A DNA stretch of 64,000 nt. Source: Gigaspora rosea. Lineage: Eukaryota > Glomeromycota > Glomeromycetes > Diversisporales > Gigasporaceae. Each line of letters begins with the position of its first letter. Position 1 is the first letter of the stretch. The notes under the pieces are model-generated. The model made no database searches. It was not told where the DNA came from and saw only the letters and a program-made list of their open reading frames with translations. Location of the stretch: assembly GCA_003550325.1 (NCBI GenBank), contig QKWP01000511.1, forward strand, positions 64,081 through 128,080, given 5' to 3'. A program made the position numbers and the translations under genes. Shown piece after piece: positions 55,581 through 64,000 of the stretch.

Positions 55581-56977
55581 CAAACGGGGTACCCTGTTCA
55601 AGAATTCCAAAAGTCAGTAAATTGATGTTACTAGTTAGAATCGAGCCGACCTAGTTCAATAATTTATATATATATAAATTTCAAATCTATATATTACTTA
55701 TAAAAAGGAACAGATATATCATGCCCCACAATTGAAATTTGCCCAATTCAGAATTCAGCTATAATTGGGTTACTGGGTTTTGGCTTAAATTTTTAAACAC
55801 ATAATAAATTTGGGCAAGGTTGGGCTGAGTTTACAAAATAATCAGGCCCGACCCAACCTGAACCTGGAAGTTTTTATCAGTCTGAACTTGAATTTCAGGT
55901 TTGTAAAATGTTTTCAGATTTGGGTTTGGGCTTGGAGATATTCGACCTGACCCAGCCCAATACGAACCCTATATATAAAAGAAAAAAAATAGACTACGCC
56001 TAAAAGAATATTCTAGAAAGAAATTTTATTTCAGATTTTCTTTAAAACACCTTACACGTCATTTATTGTTTATCTCGAGAGATTCACTCCTGACTTTTCC
56101 TGATTTGGTAGGCGTGTTCCCAAATTAGAAGAAGTAAACACTGCCGATCTTTTGGAGAGGGTAAACTGAATTCCCACTTTTTAGAAATTTCAAAAAGTTC
56201 AAAGAGACAGAAAACGTCACTTGTAGCAAATTTAAAAGAGTGTGTAGTCAGAAAACTTATTATTTTTTTGTTGTTCCCCATTGTTTTACCATAGGTTACT
56301 TTGTTAACGAATATTCTTTCTATGAACTTTCACCAAAATTTCTTGTACAAGAGCACTACTTTCTGCTAGTTATCTTGTAAAAAGATGCTTTTGGCTTGCA
56401 TGCCGAATACAAAAAAGTCCCCAAATAGAAAGTTGACCTTTATAAAACCATATTCCTGTGTTATCCTACTATACTTAATGTATATGCGACTCTTCAACAA
56501 AAAATTTTTTGTTTTCTTCTGCGGAAAATTTGGTCCAGGTGATCGTCCCAATTTATATATTATTAAATAATAAATAGATTATAAATTTTATATATAAAAT
56601 TTTATACAAATATATTAACATTTAAAAAAATTTTAGATATAACAAAAAAAGTTTCTAAGAATAGGGCCCATTACCTTATGAGTTGTCTCTGCTTTGGACA
56701 TTCTCTATTTTTGTAATTTTATAATAACCTGACCTATCTATGTATATTTTAGGGTCCTAGTTTTCTGTATTTATAATATTACTATATTTGGTATATTATT
56801 TTTGTAATATTTGTATGTATTTAAATTATATATGCCTATGTTTAAAAATAAAAAAAAAGAAAATATAATATTGTTGCAATCCAGAAAATGCATTTTGAAA
56901 AAAAGAAACTGACTACAGTATATCATTGTTTATATCTTATTTATATTACTAAAAATTATTAATTTTTCAGTAATCAA
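55581..56977. other. No gene recognised; GGGCTGGG-type element end
   Basis: At 55740-55970 a G/C-rich block (GGGTTTGGGCTTGG, CCCGACCCAACCTGAACC) ends in CCCAGCCCAATACGAACCCT, the inverted form of the start of the block at 45990, so both belong to one family. Two frames of about 60 codons (56084-56281 and 56366-56551, minus) have no recognisable motif. Confidence 0.4.
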
Positions 56978-57398
56978 CACAGATTGAATCAATAAATAAC
57001 AGGTATATACTAGGTATATAATGGGAAACAGTTTTTCGTTATGTACCTATTATTCTACTATAGATCTACCAAATAACTGATACATATTAGGGGCATATAG
57101 GATGCATATAAGTAAAATAACAGAAAATAGATTGATATCAGTAACATAACAGTAATATACATGAACAACCTATTATCTTACTCTTAGCACTATTTGGACT
57201 AAAAGTAAGATAACATGATGTCTCTGTATATTATTGTTATGTTACTGATATCAATCTATCTCCTGTTATATTATCTATATGCATCCTATATGCCCGATAT
57301 GTATTAGTTATTTATAGTAGAATAATGGGTACATAATAGAAAACTGGTTTCCAGTTATGTGCCTGATATGTACCTGTTATTCATTGATTCAACCTGTG
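56978..57398. mobile_element. 420-bp foldback element
   Basis: The left arm (56978-57160) and right arm (57225-57398) are inverted copies with few differences, including ATTGATATCAGTAACATAAC against GTTATGTTACTGATATCAAT. The flanks GTAATCAA and CAAATCAA agree at six of eight positions. No ORF. Confidence 0.65.
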
Positions 57399-57613
57399 CA
57401 AATCAATCAAATCTGTTATATAATCCTAATTTGAATTCTAATCATTGATCTAATATATAATTTTAATTTGAATTTTATTATTAATTTACTTATAGCCTTA
57501 AATTGTTTTTATATATTTATATATTTATTTTAAAAAAAGTATTTAAAACAATGTTTGTACCATATATTTTAATATCAAAAAATTCAGTAAAACAAATAAA
57601 AACCTAGCTGATA
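57399..57613. other. AT-rich spacer, nothing recognised
   Basis: Short AT-rich DNA between two elements. Confidence 0.4.
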
Positions 57614-58863
57614 CAGTGCCTGCTATAAGTATCCAACCTTTTATAATACAAAAAAGTAAGATAAAACTTTATTTTATTTTTTTATTAAAAAATACATAAT
57701 TTGATTAGTCTTCTAATGCATTGTATAATTCTTATGGCTTCAATTAAAGCTTAGCTCACCTTTTTATACACAAACTAAACAAGTAGCAAGTTTGTAGATT
57801 AATTTATTCTATTCTTTTACCAAACATAATTTTAATCCTTCAAGTGTTCTAATTTTTTTCTTGTTATTTTAATTTTTAATATTCTTCAAACATTTTTAAT
57901 AGGGTTTTGGTTAGGAGAGACAAATGGCTATGGAAGACCTTGACTTTGTTTTCTTTTTTTCAATTCTTAACAAAGTTGTACAATGCTTCAAATTATTGTC
58001 TTCTTGCAAATCTATTTATCTAAATTAGCACCACAAAAAGCTTAGCAAATAGAAAGAAATCTTGTTCATAAACTTTAACTATATATTTGGTATTCAAGTT
58101 GTAATGAAAGTAAATTAGCTTACCAAAGCCTAAAGACAAAAAACAACCCTACACTTTGAGCTTCAATGGATGCTTCACAGACCACCATAATTTATGCTGC
58201 CCAGACCACTACCAGATTTTTGTATGCTGTTAATTCAGATAGAAAATACTTTTATTTAAAAATATTACCTGGTCCTAGTCAAATCCTAATGATCTTTTGC
58301 CCTTTTTAGCTATTTTTTTTGTGCTTCTCTGTGAGAAGCAGTTTGAAAAGTTTTAGTATATATTTTGCTACACCTTTACATAGATGCTTTTGAATAATAC
58401 ATAAACTAATACTAACATTCTGTTTTTCTATTTCTATTGTATTTTAATAGTACTGTAGTTACATTTTCTTTGTTATTCGCAAGCTTAAAGATCTTCCCAT
58501 GAAGTGGTAATCTAATTTTGACCAGATTTTTGTTTATCATTTAAATTTTTGTTTCTGTCTATTCTTTTATTTAATAAAGTGCAGTAAACTTACTATAGCC
58601 TACAACTTTGCTATAGCTTCAAGCCCAAGCTTTAAACCTTTGAAATGATAGTGCAAAAAAATATTTTATGCTACTTATATAGCAGAAAAGGCATTTTGAG
58701 AGTTTAGAATTTGGGTAGAAAACTTTGCTCTAGTAAATGGATAAATTCCTATCAAATAGTACATATGATCAGCATTTACATTATTGTTGTTGTGAAAAAA
58801 TTTTAAGGTTGTATATACAATGCATATAAAGTTATACCAGGTTAGATACTTATGGCAGAACTA
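57614..58863 (-). mobile_element. Decayed full-length Tc1-type transposon
   Basis: CAGTGCCTGCTATAAGTATC at the left faces a diverged inverted end (GATACTTATGGCAGAACTA) at the right, flanked by TA (57612-57613, 58864-58865). The length of 1.25 kb is typical for Tc1 elements. The minus strand reads, across stops, WWSVKHPLKLKV then GCFLSLGFGKLIYF, then LQEDNNLKHCTTL (the QEDN..KH second-Asp block) and SPNQNPIKNV.RILK. The last is the SPDLNPIENVW block with Asp changed to Asn and Trp to a stop. The transposase is dead. Confidence 0.8.
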
Positions 58864-58964
58864 TAGTAAAACACCAATCAGATATAATTGAGTAAATAAT
58901 AAAGTCACTGATATTCATATCTAATATCTATTTACTATAGCAGTTATAGGACATTTCCACTTAA

Positions 58965-59955
58965 AATTAATCAAAATGCTGTTTATAATAAAAATTATAA
59001 AAAAAACATATGAATTTTATTATAAACTTTAAGCCAAAGATCTAAGCTAGCTTTACTAATTAACTTAAAATTAAATTTTACAGGCATATAGAACAAGAAA
59101 CTAAGAAAAAATTTAGATTAAAAACTACATCAAAATTTTTTGATTTTTGCACTTATTCAAAATTTAACTTCGCCAAAAACAAATATTAACTAATTTTAAA
59201 TCAGCAGTTATGTGTAAAATTATGCTCTAAACAACATTACTTAGTCGATCAAAGAATATTACCTTGTAAGAAAAATGGGTTAGCTATATGCTAAAGTTAA
59301 AAATTTTCAGTTTATAATATAAAATCACTTTTTTTGTCAAAGTAACCTGCTTTGGGATTCTAAGTAAACTTGTTTAGCTGGTAATTCTACTCGGTTTAAA
59401 ATAAAATGTGTTTTTTCAGACCTTTTACTAAGTAAAAAATGGGTTCAAAGTTCGAAAAAAATTTTTTCTTTTAGAAAAAATTTTTTTTCAAACTTTGAAC
59501 CCATTTTTCACTTAGTAAAAGGTCCAAAAAAACGTGTTTTGATCTCAAACTGAGTAGAATTACTAGCTGAAGTTTACTTAGAAGCCTAAAGCAGGTTACC
59601 TTGACAAAAAAGGGTTTTATATTACAAACTGAAAAATTTTAACTTTAGCATATAGCTAACCCATTTTTCTTACAAGGTAATCTTCTTTGATTGACTAAGT
59701 AAAGTTGTTTAGAGCATAATTTTACATATAACTGCTAATTTAAAATTAGTTAATATTTGTTTTTGGCGAAGTTAAATTTTAAAAAAGTGCAAAAATCAAA
59801 AAATTTTGACCTAGTTTTTAATCTAAATTTTTTCTTTGTTTTTTGTTCTATATGTCTGTAAAATTTAATTTTAAGTTAATTAGTAAAGCTAGCTTAGATC
59901 TTTGGCTTAAAGTTTATAGTAAATTCTTATGTTTTTTTATAATTTTTATTATTGA
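58965..59955. repeat. 990-bp palindrome with arms of about 490 bp
   Basis: From AAAATGCTG near 58974 to CAGCATTTT near 59960 the sequence is the reverse complement of itself about a centre at 59470 (AAAAAATTTTTTCTTTTAGA). Divergence is only a few percent in the inner 400 bp and greater outside. A 61-codon frame at 59843-60028 is a by-product. The inner blocks (AAAAATGGGTTCAAAGTTYG, GATCAAAGAATATTACCTTG) share short motifs with the foldback elements at 43.8 and 60.5 kb. Confidence 0.85.
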
Positions 59956-60920
59956 CAGCATTTTAAGAGAAATATCCTTGATTGATAGAGACTTACCCCA
60001 AATAATATATTTAGTTAAATTTAATTAGCTAAAATTTTTTATATAAGATAAGATTTGCTTAACCCCCTACTCCCTAAAATATTACCTAGTAAATATTAGT
60101 GCCCTAATGTTATTATCCAGATATAAAACAAAAAGAGTAATATATAATTGCCCAAAATGATCCAAAAATACAACAAAAACATAGCTGTCTACTCAATATG
60201 AGTATATTTACTAGAGTCACTATACAATTATTTTTATTAAAACATAAGTATATGGAAGAACTGCTTTCAAAATATCAACAACTTGATAGTAAAGATTCAA
60301 TAAATAAATTTCTAAAAGTCAATATTTGGATAGCAATGGAATAATTCTAAAAATAAATGTTCAGATAGCAATCATCCTGAAAAGATGATTCTAAAAATAA
60401 ATATTCAAATAGCAATAGTTTTGAAAATGATAATTTTGAAAGTTATAGCTTAGATAATGTAACAATAGTACAACTAATAAACCAAATAATACCATATATT
60501 GCTGAAACTAAGCTACCTTCTAAAATAAGCTACCCCAGTTTTGATCCAAAACATCAAAATGCCTTTGACCCGAAAATAAGCTACCTCTTTGTCGTACAAA
60601 AAGATCGATGAATAATGCTATATAGTAAAGTTATAAGTTTACTAAGCAAATCAATTAAAATCATTTAAGTAACCTTGTTCAGCAGATCAAAAACGCATAC
60701 CCTAAAAATTTTATAAAAATCAGAAATCTTTTTATTATTTGACTTTTGATTATAATCGATTAACCAAAAATTGCTTTATAAGTTACTCTGATTTTTTTTT
60801 GCATATTTATTTATTGTTTATAATATATTTATTTATTGTCTACACATATTTATTTATTTTACTTGTTAGTGTTTTGTATTCGAAAATAAGCTACCCCTTT
60901 ATTGTGCTTTAAATTACTTA

Positions 60921-62494
60921 ATTGATAATCCGTCTGTCAACTAAAAAATAGGCGAAGTGTGGCATGCTTCCATCTAAATTTTTTTTATTACTAAGTTAAT
61001 GATACATGACCACTAATTAAACATTGTAGAGCTCATCAAGATGCATTTAACAGTGGTTAGATAATCTAAATTGCCTAGTGAGTAGCGAGATAGCATAAAA
61101 AACGATTGGCAGCTATATAAAATTCTGTAATAGAAATCATATATAAAAATCATTATAGGCGAAATGTGGCATACATCTATCTAACCCTTTTTTTACTAAG
61201 TTAATTATATATGCCCACTAATTGAAAGTTGTAGAGCTCGTTAAGATGCATCTAACAGTTGTTAGATCATTCAAGTCAGCCTAGTAGATAGTGAGATATC
61301 ATCAAAAACCAATTTGGCTAACTATATAAAATCTCTATATTATTATCCTATATCCACTTCTTCAAAGATAGTAGATAACTAGAGCAATCTTAGATAGTGA
61401 ACACTTTGTGTACCTTACTTTGTTACTGTGATATATCTAAGTTAGAAGGCATTTTTTAATAAAACTTAACAAAGAAGATTTAAGGCAATTTGCAATTACA
61501 AAAGAGACTATAATTAAAAGTATATGAAGATACTAATATTTGTTTAATTTATGTAATAAATAAATATATTTATTAGTAAAAGAGTATGAAACTCGATGTT
61601 GAACTTGGGTCCACATTAACTACTTTTATACTTTTTGAATTTTTACAAATGTAATGGTTAATATCTTTTACATGTGTAATATATACTACAACTACTATTA
61701 ATAAAATATATAGTATAATTATAATAAATATAATATATGTAATAAATGATATAAATATGATATATGAGATATCTAGAATATAAGCTATAAAAACTACATC
61801 ATTCAGATCTGTCAGATTTAACATTTTTGCCTGCAGCAATCTCCTAGCCAATTAGATTGCTAATCAAAGGATAAATTTTTGATAATTCCTATTTTTTCAA
61901 CCAGAGGTTGTTCATAGATGTACTATAGCTTATTCAAACCATCTTAGCGAGCTAAGTCGAAGGGTGGTCTCATTAAATTCTGATTACTGGTTTGAGAGTA
62001 TGCTTGTTTTTGTGGTTTTTCATAGATCAACAATGTAACCAATATTTGTTTATATAGAGATTTTATATAGTCAGCCAATCATTTTTTGACAATATCTCGC
62101 CATCCACTGGGCTGATTTGGATGATCTAACCACTGTTAGATGCGACTCGACGAGCTTTACAACTTTCAATTAGTGGGCATATATCACTAATTTAGTAAAA
62201 AAACTTTTAGATAGAAGCACGCATGTCATATTTCACCTATAGTGATTTTCATATGTGATTTTCATCACAGATTTTATATAGTCAGCCAATCATTTTTTGA
62301 TGATATCTCACTACTACTGAGCTGATTTGGATGATTTAACCATATTAGGTAAGTCTCAACGAGCTCTACAACTTTCAATTAGTGGACATATATTATTAAC
62401 TTAGTAAGAAAAAATTTTTAAATGGAAGTACACTACATTTTGTCTATAGAATCACTAGCTAGATCACTCTCCAGTTGACAGGCAGATTATCAAT
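60921..62494. mobile_element. 1.57-kb TA-flanked element with tandem subterminal repeats
   Basis: ATTGATAATCCGTCTGTCAA at the left faces TTGACAGGCAGATTATCAAT at the right. TA lies on both sides (60919-60920, 62495-62496). Two tandem units of about 205 bp start at 60951 and 61156 (GGCGAARTGTGGCATRC), and two inverted counterparts lie at about 62035-62450. It is related in ends and internal blocks to the 530-bp MITE at 46939. No transposase frame. Confidence 0.85.
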
Positions 62495-62496
62495 TA

Positions 62497-62875
62497 ATTG
62501 ATAATCCATTTCTGAATAAGAGAAAAATATATAACTATATATAGTAAATCGTGATGCACATGACTATAAGATTTACTATGATCAAAAATGCCATTTCATG
62601 TAAACAATAGTTTGTTTACATTAGTTGGCAAATCATTTTATGACAATATTTCTGCATCTACTAAACAGATTTTAATGATATTACTATATTAGAATCAGAA
62701 AATGATGCTCTACAAGTTTACTTAGAAATTGTAAATATATTTACTTAGTAGAAAAATGTCTTCACTTTGTCATGAAGAGCATTTGTGGCTTAGCAATTTT
62801 ATATAGTAAATTATATAGATCTGCACGCCACAATTTACTATGTATGGCCCACTCATTCAAAAACAGATTATCAAT
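62497..62875. mobile_element. 379-bp TA-flanked element adjacent to the previous one
   Basis: ATTGATAATCCATTTCTGAA at the left faces TTCAAAAACAGATTATCAAT at the right, with TA on both sides (62495-62496 shared with its neighbour, 62876-62877). The outermost 12 bp equal those of the neighbour while the interior differs, so it is a second family member inserted at the TA duplication of the first, or the reverse. Confidence 0.8.
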
Positions 62876-63232
62876 TAAAATAGTAAATAACTTGAAAATA
62901 AGCTACCCACTGTTTTTTTTTGTTAAAAATTAGCAAAAAAGGTAGCTTATTTTCGGCAACATATAGTAAAGATAGTACTAGATCAAATACTAACACTATA
63001 AGTTTATTTCTAGAAGATAATTTTGATGAATGATTAAAAGGCCAGCTAAAAAATATAAACAGATATTATTTGATAATGATAATAATAAAATATGTATTAA
63101 TTTGCCTTTAGAAGAACTTTCTCTTTTTAATATATATTGGTCATTAGATAATGATAAAAATATGATAATTAAAAATGAGAAGCCAGATAATTCTTCTTTC
63201 TTAAGTAATTTTTTAAATAATTTAAATAATTA

Positions 63233-64000
63233 AATAATGCTAGAATCAACTAATCACAAGAAAGTTATAAATTTATTAATTTTGCTCTACTAGAAATTGA
63301 CTCTGAGATCTTTGATCCTTTATTCAATTCTAATAATTTTTTAATTTATTGGATTATCTTATGGATTATAAAATATTAGCAATATTTTAATATTACTAAT
63401 ATCAAAAAATTAATTAAGTTATGCACTCTTTATTTGAACATGTCAATATTGACAAGGCTAATAAGATTTTGAATTCTATATACAAAGTCAAATTTTTCTA
63501 GCTATCATAAATAAATATCAAAAATTTGTTGTATACTTAAAGTGTTATCCCTTAAACTATCTGTTTTAGCGGGCAAATTTGCCTGCTAGATTTTTTAATG
63601 AATTTTTAAAATTTGGTTCTAATTTATTTTTATTAAAAATCAAGTTATTTTAAAATTTTTTTTTTAAATAATAACTATGAATACAAATTGTATTTTAATG
63701 ATTATAATTTTCATATTTCTACAGAAAAAATTTAAATTGACTATAAACTAAAAAAATTTGAAATTTTTAAAAATTTTTGATTTTTAGAGATTTTATTTTT
63801 GACCATTGACAAACTTTTTAAAATTTTAAAAATATGTTCCCAATAATTTTGATACAAATTATAGATTAACTTATTATAAACAACTTTTATTATAAAAGTT
63901 TTTATAATTTTATAATTATAATTTTAACTTTAATTAATAGAAAAAAAATTTTGTCTTTTCGGGAACATATAAAAATTTGAATTTTAAAAATTTTTGAAAA
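63233..64000. other. AT-rich DNA, no gene recognised
   Basis: On the plus strand around 63270-63360 a piece NFALLEIDSEIFDPLFNSNN can be read and may continue the preceding relic. The rest is A/T-run dominated. Confidence 0.35.

Larger units (their letters stand above)
60492..62966. mobile_element. Foldback element of the AAAATAAGCTACC family (copy C), carrying two insertions
   Basis: CCATATATTGCTGAAACTAA at the left faces the inverted CTATATGTTGCCGAAAATAA at the right, each flanked by TA (60490-60491, 62967-62968). Without the inserts at 60921-62877 it is about 520 bp and aligns with copy B at 43763. For example, GTGCTTTAAATTACTTA here corresponds to the inverted TAAGTAATTTAAAGCAC there. Confidence 0.8.
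60252..63232 (+). pseudogene. Unidentified coding relic split by nested transposons
   Basis: Upstream of the insertion, 60252-60489 reads MEELLSKYQQLDSKDSINKF and, after stops, SNSNSFENDNFESYSLDN. Downstream, 62969-63232 reads TRSNTNTISLFLEDNFDE, then a frameshift, then RPAKKYKQILFDNDNNKICI and LPLEELSLFNIYWSLDNDKN ending at 63232. The Asn/Asp/Ser-rich style is the same on both sides, and joining across one TA duplication keeps a reading frame at the junction. The family is not recognised; it could be a host gene or a transposon-carried gene. Confidence 0.35.

Noticed and set aside
59843-60028. 61-codon frame at the edge of the palindrome
   Set aside because: Most of it lies in a palindromic arm, is AT-driven and has no motif.

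Overview
The window is very A+T-rich eukaryotic DNA, about three quarters A+T by eye. It contains no complete protein-coding gene that I can defend. It is a deeply nested transposon graveyard. Four degraded coding transposon families are recognisable: a LINE type with endonuclease, reverse transcriptase, RNase H and a zinc knuckle; a CENP-B/pogo-type DDE transposase; an intron-containing BED/hAT transposase; and a Transposase_21 (CACTA/EnSpm-type) gene. A Tc1-type transposase relic is also present. The composition, the short GT..AG introns and the look of the transposase genes fit an arbuscular mycorrhizal fungus (Glomeromycotina, Rhizophagus-like). That assignment is inference from remembered family resemblance, not a search.

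Layout: 1-12.7 kb holds a 5'-truncated LINE (1148-2827), a 22-bp minisatellite, A-rich DNA, a short TA-flanked element, a hAT-type MITE (9622-9890) and a second LINE fragment (about 10.1-12.2 kb). 12.7-21.8 kb holds the pogo-like transposase (minus strand), an 18-bp Gly/Tyr-coding repeat, AT-rich dispersed repeats, a multi-exon RS/His-rich pseudogene (minus strand, 17.2-19.8 kb) and two MITEs with 8-bp duplications. 21.8-27.7 kb is one long LINE on the minus strand bounded by an exact 18-bp target duplication. 27.7-30.9 kb is dominated by hairpins built on a GTCTC-loop-GAGAC core. 30.9-39.8 kb holds a TTAA-flanked element and a CACTA-type transposase pseudogene split by an 880-bp hAT-like element. 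39.9-44.9 kb holds nested hAT-type elements, one filled with tandem hairpin units, plus two TA-flanked foldback elements. 46.6-51.4 kb is a seven-exon hAT transposase pseudogene carrying four or five separate insertions. 51.4-56 kb is repeat-on-repeat DNA, and 57-64 kb holds two long palindromes, a full-length decayed Tc1 element and a three-deep nest of TA-flanked elements.

No coherent new pathway was found. The most rewarding structures are (i) insertions whose excision, judged by eye, restores a reading frame or a paralogous empty site, (ii) unrelated-looking hAT-type MITEs that share one architecture (8-bp duplications plus reiterated oligomers or palindromes inside the ends), and (iii) the GTCTC/GAGAC hairpin arrays, for which I know no described family. 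No tRNA, rRNA, CRISPR array or bacterial-type signal was seen.
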